From Vibrio tapetis subsp. tapetis (GTDB taxonomy: Bacteria > Pseudomonadota > Gammaproteobacteria > Enterobacterales > Vibrionaceae), in contig NZ_LT960611.1 in the NCBI RefSeq assembly GCF_900233005.1, forward strand, positions 248,001-312,000: a stretch of DNA of 64,000 bases, written 5' to 3'. Positions 49,255-58,690 of the stretch are shown piece by piece. The position numbers were made by a program, and so were the translations under genes. The notes beneath the pieces were generated by a model. It made no database searches and had not been told where the DNA came from. It saw only the letters and a list, made by a program, of their open reading frames with translations. Position 1 is the stretch's first letter. Each line of letters starts with the position of its first letter.

Positions 49255-51852
49255 GTGCTTGAAGCCTACCGTAAACACGTCGCAGAGCGTGCCGCAGAAG
49301 GAGTTGTCCCTAAACCCCTAGATGCAGAACAAGTCGCAGGACTTGTTGAATTACTGAAAAATCCACCTCAAGGCGAGGACGAAGTATTACTCGACCTACT
49401 TGAGAATCGCATTCCCCCTGGTGTTGATGAAGCTGCTTATGTAAAAGCGGGTTTCCTTACGGCCATTACCACTGGTGAAGTAACCTCGTCATTGGTTAGC
49501 CGTGAAAAAGCAGCTCAGCTGCTTGGTACGATGCAAGGTGGCTACAACATTGAGTCTTTAATTAGCTTACTTGATGATGCTCAGCTTGCTCCGATCGCTG
49601 TTAAAGCCCTTTCTCATACTTTGCTGATGTTTGACTCTTTCTACGATGTAGAAGAAAAAGCGAAAGCAGGTAATGACTCAGCTAAACAAGTACTTCAATC
49701 TTGGGCTGACGCCGAATGGTTCCTTTCCAAGCCTGAGCTACAAGAAAAGATCACTCTTACTGTCTTTAAAGTGACAGGCGAAACAAACACTGATGATTTG
49801 TCACCAGCACCTGATGCATGGTCTCGTCCAGATATCCCTGTTCATGCACTCGCGATGCTTAAAAATGAGCGTGAAGGTATCGAACCTGAGCAAGCGGGTT
49901 CAATTGGTCCACTTAAGCAAATTGATAGCCTGAAAGAAAAAGGTCATCAATTAGTCTATGTTGGTGATGTTGTTGGTACTGGCTCATCTCGTAAATCGGC
50001 AACTAACTCAGTGTTGTGGTTCATGGGTGATGATATTCCATTCGTACCAAACAAACGTGCTGGTGGTTATGTCCTTGGTGGTAAAATTGCACCAATCTTC
50101 TTCAACACAATGGAAGATGCTGGCGCATTGCCAATTGAAGTAGATGTGACGAAACTGAACATGGGCGACGTGATTGACGTTTATCCATTTGAAGGCAAAG
50201 TGTGTGACCACGAAACGGGCGCAACCTTAGCTGAGTTTGGTTTGAAAACCGACGTATTAATCGATGAAGTTCGTGCTGGTGGTCGTATTCCACTGATCAT
50301 TGGTCGTGGTCTCACTGACCGCGCTCGTCAGTCTCTAAACCTAGAGCCATCTGAAATCTTCCGTCGTCCTGTTGAAGTTGCGGATACTGGCAAAGGTTAC
50401 ACGCTGGCTCAGAAGATGGTCGGTAAAGCATGTGGTGTTGAAGGCATTCGCCCTGGCACTTACTGTGAACCAAAAATGACGACAGTTGGCTCTCAAGATA
50501 CGACTGGGCCAATGACGCGTGATGAACTTAAAGATCTTGCGTGTTTAGGTTTCTCTGCTGATTTAGTCATGCAGTCTTTCTGTCATACCTCGGCATACCC
50601 TAAACCTGTCGATGTAAACACGCACCATACATTACCTGATTTCATCATGAATCGTGCTGGTGTTTCACTTCGCCCTGGTGATGGTGTTATCCACTCATGG
50701 CTAAACCGTATGTTGCTTCCTGATACCGTGGGTACAGGTGGTGATTCGCACACTCGTTTCCCTCTGGGTATTTCTTTCCCTGCGGGTTCTGGTCTAGTTG
50801 CGTTTGCCGCGGCAACAGGGGTTATGCCTCTGGATATGCCTGAGTCTATTCTTGTTCGCTTTAAAGGCGAAATGAAAGAAGGCATTACATTGCGTGATTT
50901 GGTTCATGCGATTCCATATTACGGCATTAAGCAAGGCTTACTGACGGTAGAGAAAGCGGGTAAAATCAACGAATTCTCTGGCCGAGTACTAGAAATTGAA
51001 GGCGTTGAGCACTTAAGTGTTGAGCAAGCTTTTGAGCTGTCTGATGCTTCAGCAGAGCGTAGTGCGGCGGGTTGTACCGTTAAACTGTCTCAAGAGTCCA
51101 TTGAAGAGTACCTAAATTCTAATATCACCATGTTGAAGTGGATGATTTCAGAAGGTTATGGTGATCGTCGTACTCTAGAGCGTCGTGTCACTGGTATGGA
51201 AGAGTGGTTAGCGAAGCCTGATCTAATGCAAGCTGATGGTGATGCAGAATACGCGCACGTTATTGAAATCGATTTGGCTGACATTGACCAACCAATTCTT
51301 TGTGCACCAAATGATCCAGACGATGCTCGTTTGCTTTCTGATGTTCAAGGCACAGAAATTAACGAAGTATTCATCGGTTCTTGTATGACCAACATTGGCC
51401 ACTTCCGTGCTGCAGGTAAACTGCTTGAGAAGTTTAATGGTCAGTTGAATACACGTTTGTGGATCGCTCCACCAACTAAGATGGATAAAGATCAACTGAC
51501 GGAAGAAGGCTACTACGGTATCTTCGGCCGTGCTGGTGTTCGTATTGAAACTCCTGGCTGTTCATTATGTATGGGTAACCAAGCTCGTGTAGCTGACGCG
51601 GCGACAGTGATGTCAACGTCGACTCGTAACTTCCCGAACCGTTTAGGTACAGGGGCGAATGTTTACTTGTCTTCTGCTGAATTAGCTGCCGTTGGTGCGA
51701 TTCTAGGTCGAATTCCGACAAAAGAAGAGTACCTTGAGTACGCAAGGCAGATTGATGCAACCGCTGCGGATACGTATCGCTACCTAAATTTCCATCAAAT
51801 GGGCGAATACACAGAAAAAGCCGACACGGTGATTTTCCAAGAGCCAGCTTAA
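49255..51852 (+). CDS. acnB: Bifunctional aconitate hydratase 2 / 2-methylisocitrate dehydratase
   Basis: Fe-S aconitase of the TCA cycle, isomerising citrate to isocitrate. It is 865 aa. The HEAT-like domain is N-terminal, followed by the swivel domain characteristic of AcnB. The 4Fe-4S cysteines are in SCMTNIGHF and [10 protein letters not shown]. The start is GTG 49255 ([16 protein letters not shown]), which aligns with the E. coli N-terminus. In E. coli yacL is next; here a minus-strand glycerate module intervenes. Confidence 0.96.
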   Translation: MLEAYRKHVAERAAEGVVPKPLDAEQVAGLVELLKNPPQGEDEVLLDLLENRIPPGVDEAAYVKAGFLTAITTGEVTSSLVSREKAAQLLGTMQGGYNIESLISLLDDAQLAPIAVKALSHTLLMFDSFYDVEEKAKAGNDSAKQVLQSWADAEWFLSKPELQEKITLTVFKVTGETNTDDLSPAPDAWSRPDIPVHALAMLKNEREGIEPEQAGSIGPLKQIDSLKEKGHQLVYVGDVVGTGSSRKSATNSVLWFMGDDIPFVPNKRAGGYVLGGKIAPIFFNTMEDAGALPIEVDVTKLNMGDVIDVYPFEGKVCDHETGATLAEFGLKTDVLIDEVRAGGRIPLIIGRGLTDRARQSLNLEPSEIFRRPVEVADTGKGYTLAQKMVGKACGVEGIRPGTYCEPKMTTVGSQDTTGPMTRDELKDLACLGFSADLVMQSFCHTSAYPKPVDVNTHHTLPDFIMNRAGVSLRPGDGVIHSWLNRMLLPDTVGTGGDSHTRFPLGISFPAGSGLVAFAAATGVMPLDMPESILVRFKGEMKEGITLRDLVHAIPYYGIKQGLLTVEKAGKINEFSGRVLEIEGVEHLSVEQAFELSDASAERSAAGCTVKLSQESIEEYLNSNITMLKWMISEGYGDRRTLERRVTGMEEWLAKPDLMQADGDAEYAHVIEIDLADIDQPILCAPNDPDDARLLSDVQGTEINEVFIGSCMTNIGHFRAAGKLLEKFNGQLNTRLWIAPPTKMDKDQLTEEGYYGIFGRAGVRIETPGCSLCMGNQARVADAATVMSTSTRNFPNRLGTGANVYLSSAELAAVGAILGRIPTKEEYLEYARQIDATAADTYRYLNFHQMGEYTEKADTVIFQEPA

Positions 51853-51876
51853 ACGTTAAGTGTGGTCACTAAAGGC

Positions 51877-51909
51877 AAAAAGCGCTTCATTATTGAAGCG
51901 CTTTTTTTA
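51877..51909. terminator. Bidirectional terminator after acnB
   Basis: A 13-bp stem (AAAAAGCGCTTCA/TGAAGCGCTTTTT) with a 4-nt loop lies between convergent acnB and the glycerate kinase gene. Confidence 0.92.
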
Positions 51910-51925
51910 TGGCTGGAATGTTGTA

Positions 51926-53062
51926 TTACTTCAAGCTCATAGCCACCAGTGCGGCGACATTACGAGATGTCATTTCAACATTGAATGCAGCGTCACGCAG
52001 AGCTTCTTCTAGGCTAACCGATCGTGGTACAACACTGAAAACCGCATCAATGCCATGGGCATGAACAACATGAGAGTCGTTTGATTGGCAGCCAGCAATT
52101 CCAATAACTGGGAGTTGGTATTTTTTCGCTGTACGTGCAACACCAATCGGCGTTTTACCGTGAATGGTTTGACTGTCGATTCGACCCTCCCCGGTGATAA
52201 CGAGATCAGCATCAGCGACGACTTTACTTAAATTAACGGCATCCATTACGATCTCAATACCAGGGCGAAGCTGCGCATTAAATATGCCAAGTAGAGCCGC
52301 GCCTAGGCCACCAGCGGCGCCAGCTCCTGCCATTTCTTTTACGTCGCGTCCGAGTTGAGTCTTAATCACGTCAGCATAATGGGAAAGGTTAGCGTCTAAC
52401 TGAACGATCATTTCAGTGGTTGCGCCTTTTTGTGGGCCAAATATGTAAGAAGCTCCCTTAGGACCGCATAACGGGTTATCCACATCACAAGCGACTTCTA
52501 ACTTTATGTTCGCAAGGCGAGGGTCGACCTCTGAAATATCGATAGTGGCTAATCGAGCTAAGGCTCCGCCTCCATAGCCTATTTCTTTGTTTTCAGCATC
52601 GAGCATTCGGACGCCGAGAGCTTGAGCCATGCCAATTCCGCCATCATTGGTTGCGCTGCCACCGATACCAACAATAATGTGTTCTACGCCTTTGTTCAGT
52701 GCTGCTTTAATTAACTCACCAGTTCCAAATGTTGTCGTTTGCAACGGGTTTCGTTGTGAGGCAGGCACTAAATGCAAGCCTGATGCCGCGGCCATTTCAA
52801 TGATAGCGGTTTTGCCTTCACCCATCAGTCCGTAAAACCCAGAGACTTGTTCGCCTAATGGCCCTGTCACCCTATGTTCAATGATTTCCCCTCCCGTTGC
52901 ATCAACCAAAGATTGAACGGTGCCTTCGCCGCCATCAGCCATCGGCAGTTTTATGTAGTCGGCATGGGGTAATACTTGCTTAAAGCCAGCTTCAATCGCA
53001 TTTGCGACTTCCATCGCTGTTAAACTCTCTTTATATGAATCAGGAGCAATAATAATTTTCAT
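51926..53062 (-). CDS. Glycerate 2-kinase (GarK/GlxK family)
   Basis: Phosphorylates D-glycerate to 2-phosphoglycerate, feeding sugar-acid or glyoxylate breakdown into glycolysis. It is 378 aa. Family landmarks are the N-terminal IIIAPDSYKESLTA, MADGGEGTVQSLVDATGG, GIGGSATNDGGIGMAQALG, and VITGEGRIDSQTIHGKTPIGVA near the C-terminus. It is downstream of a GntP permease and a CdaR regulator on the same strand, so a glycerate uptake and use operon is likely. garK and glxK cannot be told apart from sequence alone. Confidence 0.92.
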   Translation of the reverse strand: MKIIIAPDSYKESLTAMEVANAIEAGFKQVLPHADYIKLPMADGGEGTVQSLVDATGGEIIEHRVTGPLGEQVSGFYGLMGEGKTAIIEMAAASGLHLVPASQRNPLQTTTFGTGELIKAALNKGVEHIIVGIGGSATNDGGIGMAQALGVRMLDAENKEIGYGGGALARLATIDISEVDPRLANIKLEVACDVDNPLCGPKGASYIFGPQKGATTEMIVQLDANLSHYADVIKTQLGRDVKEMAGAGAAGGLGAALLGIFNAQLRPGIEIVMDAVNLSKVVADADLVITGEGRIDSQTIHGKTPIGVARTAKKYQLPVIGIAGCQSNDSHVVHAHGIDAVFSVVPRSVSLEEALRDAAFNVEMTSRNVAALVAMSLK

Positions 53063-53071
53063 AGAAACCTC

Positions 53072-54337
53072 TTAAACGAACAGGCCGAATACACCGAAGA
53101 TGAGAGTCGAAACAACGGCGATCATCAGACCAACCGCTGATTCGTAAGGAACAAGCTTGAGACGCTCACGAATATCCATGTGAACTGCGCCACCAGTGGC
53201 ATGGAAAAAACTGCCGTGTGGCATGTGATCAAGTACTGTTGCACCAGCGTGAATCATGGCCGCACCGGCCAATGCAGGAACACCAAGTTCTAAAATAGTG
53301 TGACTAAATACGCTTGCTGCAACGGCGGTACCCGCTGTCGTGGAAGCCGTAGCTAGAGACATCATGGCACCAGAAATCGGAGCCAGTAGGTAAGATGGTA
53401 ACCCTGAGGCGGTTAACACTTCAATTAGGCCTGACTTTAATCCTGAGTTGGCGATGATGCCTGCAAGCGTACCTGTACCAAGTAACATTACAGCGACCGG
53501 AGCCATACGCGATAAGCCAGAAACAGCAAAGTGATTACTATCTTTGAAGCGACCCATTGCAAGTGCTCCCATTAAACCACCTAAAGGTAGTGCGATAAGC
53601 GGATCGACATTAATGCCAGCAATGGGGCGAAGTGCGAGTAAAGCGATGGCGACCAGTGGTGCGACGATAGCGGCTCCAAATTTAGGTAGGCGACTATTGT
53701 TGACACTGATTACTTCATTTTCTTTTACTTTAGTGCCTTTGTTGACCAATTTCTTTGCAATGAAATAAGCGAAAATGAGTCCGCAGAGACCGGGGATGAT
53801 ACCGGCAGCCATGACTGACGTGAGCGGAACGTTAAATGCATCTGCAGCAGCAATCGCATTTGGGTTTGGTGACATGACGTTGCCAGCTTTACCGCCACCA
53901 ACCATAGCAAGTAAGATGGCCATTTTTGACAGATCGGCACGATGAGCAATCGCCAATGCAATCGGCGCAACGGTGATGACGGCAACATCGACAAATACGC
54001 CAACAGCCGTCAAAATCATGGTGGCGAGAGCCAATGCAAGTAGCGCTCGAGTTTCGCCAACTTTTTTAACGATGGTTTCGGCGATGGATGTGGCCGCTCC
54101 AGATTCAATTAATACACCCGCTAATACACCTGCTGCTAGAATTCGTAAAACTGCAGTCACAATACCTTGAGCGCCACCAATCATTAATCCTACGGTATCG
54201 GTCAGTGAAACGCCTCCCACGATCCCGCCAATTAAGGCACCGATGATCATGCCATAAGCGGGTGGTACTTTTTTGAGGATAAGACTTATAGCAACAACAA
54301 GTGCTGCTAAGGCGCCAAGAGTCGATACTTCTATCAT
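53072..54337 (-). CDS. GntP-family permease (gluconate/glycerate type)
   Basis: Inner-membrane proton symporter of the GntP family with about 12-14 hydrophobic segments. Visible are VPPAYGMIIGALIGGIVGG, GGGKAGNVMSPNPNAIAAADAF and LDHMPHGSFFHATGGAVHM. The start is ATG 54337 (MIEVSTLGALAALV), 421 aa, with an aggg RBS. A GTG at 54373 would add 12 hydrophilic residues. It ends 9 nt before the glycerate kinase start, so glycerate is the most likely substrate. This is inferred from neighbours. Confidence 0.9.
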   Translation of the reverse strand: MIEVSTLGALAALVVAISLILKKVPPAYGMIIGALIGGIVGGVSLTDTVGLMIGGAQGIVTAVLRILAAGVLAGVLIESGAATSIAETIVKKVGETRALLALALATMILTAVGVFVDVAVITVAPIALAIAHRADLSKMAILLAMVGGGKAGNVMSPNPNAIAAADAFNVPLTSVMAAGIIPGLCGLIFAYFIAKKLVNKGTKVKENEVISVNNSRLPKFGAAIVAPLVAIALLALRPIAGINVDPLIALPLGGLMGALAMGRFKDSNHFAVSGLSRMAPVAVMLLGTGTLAGIIANSGLKSGLIEVLTASGLPSYLLAPISGAMMSLATASTTAGTAVAASVFSHTILELGVPALAGAAMIHAGATVLDHMPHGSFFHATGGAVHMDIRERLKLVPYESAVGLMIAVVSTLIFGVFGLFV

Positions 54338-54466
54338 GCTTTTATTCCCTGAAGATGAGTGATTTGTCTGCACTGTACTGAGTTAATCGGTAGGAATCTT
54401 TAGGCAGAATGACAAATGTATCAGTAGTAAAAGTGTGCTTTTTTGTGCATTTGCATAATTGTAACT

Positions 54467-55615
54467 TTATTTGTCAAAGCAACAGAATGATAAATAAAGA
54501 CGAGTTTTGTCATTTAAGTTACTGAATGATAAGGAGGTTATTTTCTCTATCTTTTCTATTCTGTAGCGTAGAGTATTTCTATGGATGTGGAGAGCTTGGC
54601 AGGTTTGAGCTAAATCACAATTTTGAGCAAAAAACACTCGTAAGGTTTTCAAAAGTACGCCTTTATTATCGGCATCGAGTAATGGTTGGATGGGTTGTTG
54701 GAGTTGTTGATAACGCCAAGGGTCAGATTTTAAGCCATCGAGCAATACTGGCAGAACATAATCTTGGTAGTGTAAAACATCATTTTTTGTTTGTGGTGCA
54801 GCTTCTAACGTTGCTTTCGCGCTCAGATAGGAATGGCGTATACCCTGTATCGTTGGAAAGTAGTCACCAAGTGCAATGCGTATGCGAAACGCTTCTTCTT
54901 TTGCTACCCTGCGGATTAATTGATTGGTGCGAGTTTGCTCTTTACTCCGAGACCAACCGTCATCAGTCAAGGTGATAGGCTTAAGCACGACAACTTCATT
55001 GTTGGAAACCGAAACAATACCAACCAAATTATCTCGCTCGGGGTGCTCAAGTAAGTGCACCAACTGTTGTAAATGTTCTAGCGATAGCGTTTCACCATGT
55101 TTAGGAACCACTTTAACGATAGCGGCAACGCGTGGCTGATCGAGGTTTAGTTCGAGTTTTTGGGCGATGGCGTTTAATTGAGTTTCGTTTAAATGCGTGC
55201 TTTGAATCAACTGTAGAACTAATTCTTCTCGATGCCGCTTATTCCATTGTACTTGTGCCATTAGGTCGGCTTGCTCGACAATGAGTTCAGCGGTCATCTT
55301 AACTAACTCAGCATAGTTTCGGATAGATTCCGGTGCGCCAGAGATCCCGACCACTCCAATAGCGTGCTGTTGAAACATAATCGGTAGGTTAATGCCTGGC
55401 TTTACTCCTTGAAGTTTGTCAGCCATCGCATCGTCAATTTCAACAGTGCGATGATTATTCAGCGCCAAGATTGCCCCTTCGTGTCTTTGTTGCAGGCGAG
55501 TAGGATCTCCAGAACCAATAATGCGACCATGTTCGTCCATTACATTGATGGAATGTGAGATTATTTTCATGGCTCTTTCGACGATTCGACGTGCGATGGT
55601 GGCATTCAGTTGCAT
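54467..55615 (-). CDS. CdaR-type sugar diacid / glycerate regulator
   Basis: Transcriptional activator of the CdaR/SdaR family. It has an N-terminal diacid-recognition sensor domain (RIVERAMKIISHSINVMDEHGRIIGSGD, GINLPIMFQQHAIGVVGISG, MTAELIVEQADLM), a GGDEF-like central region and a C-terminal PucR-type helix-turn-helix (TCQALHIHRNTLRYRIEKI). The start is ATG 55615 (MQLNATIARRIVE), 382 aa, with an agga RBS; a TTG at 55636 is less likely. It probably controls the permease and kinase genes transcribed from the 129-nt gap downstream. Confidence 0.9.
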   Translation of the reverse strand: MQLNATIARRIVERAMKIISHSINVMDEHGRIIGSGDPTRLQQRHEGAILALNNHRTVEIDDAMADKLQGVKPGINLPIMFQQHAIGVVGISGAPESIRNYAELVKMTAELIVEQADLMAQVQWNKRHREELVLQLIQSTHLNETQLNAIAQKLELNLDQPRVAAIVKVVPKHGETLSLEHLQQLVHLLEHPERDNLVGIVSVSNNEVVVLKPITLTDDGWSRSKEQTRTNQLIRRVAKEEAFRIRIALGDYFPTIQGIRHSYLSAKATLEAAPQTKNDVLHYQDYVLPVLLDGLKSDPWRYQQLQQPIQPLLDADNKGVLLKTLRVFFAQNCDLAQTCQALHIHRNTLRYRIEKIEKITSLSFSNLNDKTRLYLSFCCFDK

Positions 55616-55686
55616 TTTTCCTAAAGATCCTGACAATGACGAGTAAATTAGCCTGAGTGTAGCAAAGTTAAAAAAAGAGAATAGCG

Positions 55687-56055
55687 ATGGATTACGATTT
55701 TAAAAAAAACACATTAGATGGTAGCTATCATGTCCGATTCTCTATGGGACACGAAGTTTTAGGCCGTTGGTTTATTGAAGAGTTGGGTAAAGATACATCT
55801 AAGATGGAACTGATTTTGGCTAAACTAATCAGTCACAAAGACAACGCGCAAGAGTGGCGTTTAGTTGGCGAAGAGCTCACCTTGGTATTACAAGAGAACG
55901 AAGCGTTAGTACAAGCGAACTTTTTATTTGCGACAGATGACAGCGAACTTGAAGATGCCATGAGCTTTTACGATGAAGAAAGCATCTCTGTTTGTGGGTT
56001 TGAGGATCTGATTCAGGCTATTACTGCTTGGCGCACCTTTGTAGAGCGCTACTAA
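55687..56055 (+). CDS. yacL: YacL family protein (UPF0231)
   Basis: 122-aa acidic protein of the UPF0231/YacL family, function unknown. It starts MDYDFKKNTLDGSYHVRFSMGHE and ends WRTFVERY, the family's conserved termini. No signal peptide or membrane segment is seen. In E. coli it follows acnB; here it is separated from acnB by the three-gene glycerate module and followed by glnK-amtB. Confidence 0.9.
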   Translation: MDYDFKKNTLDGSYHVRFSMGHEVLGRWFIEELGKDTSKMELILAKLISHKDNAQEWRLVGEELTLVLQENEALVQANFLFATDDSELEDAMSFYDEESISVCGFEDLIQAITAWRTFVERY

Positions 56056-56085
56056 CTGCATTAACATTATTGCTACATTTTCGTG

Positions 56086-56118
56086 AAAAGGCTGCACCTT
56101 ATTGGTGCGGCCTTTTTT
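56086..56118 (+). terminator. Intrinsic terminator after yacL
   Basis: A 13-bp stem (AAAAGGCTGCACC/GGTGCGGCCTTTT, one G-T pair) with loop TTATT is followed by T. Its core coincides with the NtrC-like site annotated at 56093-56109. Confidence 0.9.
56093..56109. promoter_or_regulatory. NtrC (GlnG) enhancer-like site
   Basis: TGCACC-N5-GGTGCG matches the NtrC consensus TGCACC-N5-GGTGCA at 11 of 12 positions. It is centred about 97 bp upstream of the start expected from the sigma-54 promoter at 56172-56188, a normal enhancer distance. It lies inside the yacL terminator stem. Confidence 0.6.
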
Positions 56119-56171
56119 TGTTTTTACCTTTGTATTAATTGTAAATCAATACAAAACAATGAGTTAAATAG

Positions 56172-56188
56172 TTGGCATGTAACTTGGA
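56172..56188 (+). promoter_or_regulatory. Sigma-54 (RpoN) promoter for glnK-amtB
   Basis: TTGGCATGTAACTTGGA aligns with YTGGCACGrNNNTTGCW. The -24 GG and the -12 G are 12 bp apart; the -12 C is replaced by G. Nitrogen-limited, NtrC-activated transcription of glnK-amtB is the norm in E. coli. Confidence 0.65.
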
Positions 56189-56233
56189 TTACCTAATTAA
56201 AGGAAAAGGAAATTCAAATTAAGTGAGGAAGCT

Positions 56234-56572
56234 ATGAAACTAATAAACGCAATTATAAAGCCTTTCAGATTGGACGACGTGAGAGAAGCGCTTGCAGATG
56301 TTGGTATTGAAGGTATGACGGTAAGCGAAGTAAAAGGCTTTGGTCGTCAAAAAGGGCACACAGAATTATACCGTGGTGCGGAATACCAAGTGGATTTTCT
56401 ACCAAAAGTTAAACTAGAAATTGCAACACAAGCCGACAACGTGGATCGAATTGTAGAGGCCATTTCCAAAGCTGCACATACTGGAAAAATTGGTGACGGA
56501 AAGATTTTCGTTTATGACCTAAGCCAAGCCATCCGTATCCGTACGGGTGAAATGGACTGTGAAGCATTATAA
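56234..56572 (+). CDS. glnK: P-II family nitrogen regulator GlnK
   Basis: Trimeric signalling protein that reports nitrogen status and blocks AmtB when deuridylylated. It is 112 aa. The T-loop uridylylation tyrosine is Y51 in TELYRGAEYQVDF, and the B- and C-loops (HTGKIGDGKIFV, IRIRTGE) are intact. GlnB and GlnK are hard to separate by sequence; linkage to amtB and a sigma-54 promoter favours GlnK. amtB begins 18 nt after the stop. Confidence 0.93.
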   Translation: MKLINAIIKPFRLDDVREALADVGIEGMTVSEVKGFGRQKGHTELYRGAEYQVDFLPKVKLEIATQADNVDRIVEAISKAAHTGKIGDGKIFVYDLSQAIRIRTGEMDCEAL

Positions 56573-56590
56573 GGATAAGAGGATAAGACT

Positions 56591-57820
56591 ATGGAACTTT
56601 CACTAACGGTTACTGAACTTCGTTACGCACTAGACACTTTTTTCTTTCTCATTTCCGGTGCGTTGGTTATGTGGATGGCTGCGGGCTTTGCCATGCTAGA
56701 AGCTGGCTTGGTTCGTTCAAAAAACACCACTGAAATATTAACGAAAAACCTTTGTTTATACGCCATTGCCTGTACTACTTATTTAATTGTCGGTTATAAC
56801 ATTATGTATGTCGATAACGGTGAAGGTGGTTGGCTACCCTCGATTGGCGCATTGATTGGCACACAAGCTGAAGGTGCTGATCATTCATTAGAGTCAGATT
56901 TCTTTTTCCAAGTCGTCTTTGTTGCAACCGCAATGTCTGTGGTATCTGGTGCCGTTGCTGAGCGTATGAAGCTTTGGTCATTCCTTATTTTCTCTGCGAT
57001 TCTAACGGCGTTTATCTATCCAATGGAAGGTTACTGGACTTGGGGCGGTGGTTTCTTATCTAAAGCCGGATTCAGTGATTTTGCAGGCTCTGGTATTGTG
57101 CATATGGCCGGCGCTTCAGCAGCATTAGCAGGTGTCCTATTGTTGGGTGCTCGTAAAGGAAAATACGGAAAAAATGGTGAAATTTACCCGATTCAGGGTT
57201 CAAACATGCCACTTGCTACGCTTGGTACGTTCATCCTTTGGTTTGGTTGGTTTGGCTTCAACGGTGGCTCGCAATTGATGTTATCGGACTTTGAAAACGC
57301 AACAGCTGTCGGTCAAATCTTCCTTAATACGAACGCAGCAGCAGCAGCAGGTGCAATTGCAGCGCTACTCGTGTGTAAAACAACTTGGGGTAAAGCTGAC
57401 CTAACCATGGTATTGAACGGTGCTTTGGCTGGCCTTGTTGCGATTACCGCTGACCCGCTCTCTCCAACCCCACTGGTTGCGGTTAGTATTGGAGTCGCTG
57501 CTGGTGCCTTGGTTGTCTTCTCTATTGTTGCTCTGGACAAAATTAAAATTGATGATCCAGTTGGCGCTATCTCGGTACACGGTGTGTGTGGTTTGTTTGG
57601 CCTGATGGTGGTGCCATTCAGCAATGCAGATGCGACATTTGGTGCTCAACTACTTGGCGCGGCAGTAATCTTTGCTTGGGTGTTTGGTGCAAGTTTAGCA
57701 GTATGGGCTGTTTTGAAAGCGACAATGGGCATTCGAGTAACAGAAGAAGAAGAGCTAGAAGGTATGGATATGCACGATTGTGGTGTTGGTGCTTACCCAG
57801 AGTTCGTCAGTGTTAAGTAA
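56591..57820 (+). CDS. amtB: Ammonium transporter AmtB
   Basis: Trimeric inner-membrane ammonium channel with 11 membrane segments expected; 409 aa. It has the family signature DFAGSGIVHMAGASAALAG with its pore histidine, and the second pore histidine in the segment SVHGVCGLFG. An N-terminal hydrophobic segment (FFLISGALVMWMAAGFAMLEAG) begins the fold. It is co-transcribed with glnK. A strong terminator follows, and a group II intron begins directly behind it. Confidence 0.96.
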   Translation: MELSLTVTELRYALDTFFFLISGALVMWMAAGFAMLEAGLVRSKNTTEILTKNLCLYAIACTTYLIVGYNIMYVDNGEGGWLPSIGALIGTQAEGADHSLESDFFFQVVFVATAMSVVSGAVAERMKLWSFLIFSAILTAFIYPMEGYWTWGGGFLSKAGFSDFAGSGIVHMAGASAALAGVLLLGARKGKYGKNGEIYPIQGSNMPLATLGTFILWFGWFGFNGGSQLMLSDFENATAVGQIFLNTNAAAAAGAIAALLVCKTTWGKADLTMVLNGALAGLVAITADPLSPTPLVAVSIGVAAGALVVFSIVALDKIKIDDPVGAISVHGVCGLFGLMVVPFSNADATFGAQLLGAAVIFAWVFGASLAVWAVLKATMGIRVTEEEELEGMDMHDCGVGAYPEFVSVK

Positions 57821-57844
57821 TATTTAGTTACGTTTAAATGGTAT

Positions 57845-57872
57845 AAACCTGCTCAATAGAGCAGGTTTTTTT
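57845..57872 (+). terminator. Intrinsic terminator after amtB
   Basis: A 10-bp stem (AAACCTGCTC/GAGCAGGTTT) with loop AATA is followed by T. The T tract abuts the inferred 5' end of the group II intron. Confidence 0.9.
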
Positions 57873-58610
57873 GTTTGCCCAGCGAAGCTGGCAAACCCAT
57901 TAGGCTGAAAGAAGCCTAAATCACCCTGATTGAGGGGAAGATAATCCGAATCGCAAGGGCGTTGCTGGCCAACGGCAGGGTTTGAAGGAAGCGATAGGAA
58001 GTTAACAGTACACAACGAAAGTGAACCTGATTCGGCAATTTAGGTGGGTAAGCGTGCAAAATAGCGTGAAGCCCGATACTCAATCAGACCTAGATTGTGC
58101 TTGAGGGTGGCATTGTTAACAGGGAGCCAGTGCAGTAACTGGGGAAGCCTGACACCACATCCGAGCAAACGTCGGAAGCATAAACTCAAGGCGAGAGCCA
58201 AGATCTATGTTGGTGCGAGGTGGCAGATGAATCCGTAGTAGTGAGTAAAGCTCGGCCGGTGAAGCCCAGTAATGGTGTGGAGGATAAAACTGAGCTGACC
58301 ATCAGTAACACGTCTGATGGGACAACATTTTGCCAAAAGCAATCTGGTGTTGCGAAGGGATGAAGTACATTTTAAGTCTGTGATGAGCAGATGTTTTTTT
58401 TTCAGTGGTATACAAGTTGATTAGCTATCGAGGTATTCCGTCTCGGTCTTTGTGAAAGCAAAGCACTGAAGCGAGAAACCGTACAAGGGAGTAACTCTGA
58501 CTCACTCTAGTAAATTGCCATTGAGCTAGAAGGCTAGAGAGTGGAGTGAAATACACCAACACTGTGAGAGAGCATTTGTCCCCCCACGGCACACAATCTA
58601 AAGGAAAAAG

Positions 58611-58690
58611 TTGAGAGTTTACTACAGTTTATTTGGTCACTTGCTCCAAAAAGAGCGACTCTTTAAAGGATTAAAAAAAGTGTGGAAAGG
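58611..58690 (+). pseudogene. Start of the intron reverse transcriptase, frame soon lost
   Basis: TTG 58611 with an AAGGA RBS opens LRVYYSLFGHLLQKERLF, a typical N-terminus of group II intron-encoded proteins. After about 25 codons (KGLKKVW) the expected KAKGAAG-type segment turns into runs of A, G and C, and the frame is no longer recognisable. The gene would continue at 59750. Confidence 0.65.
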
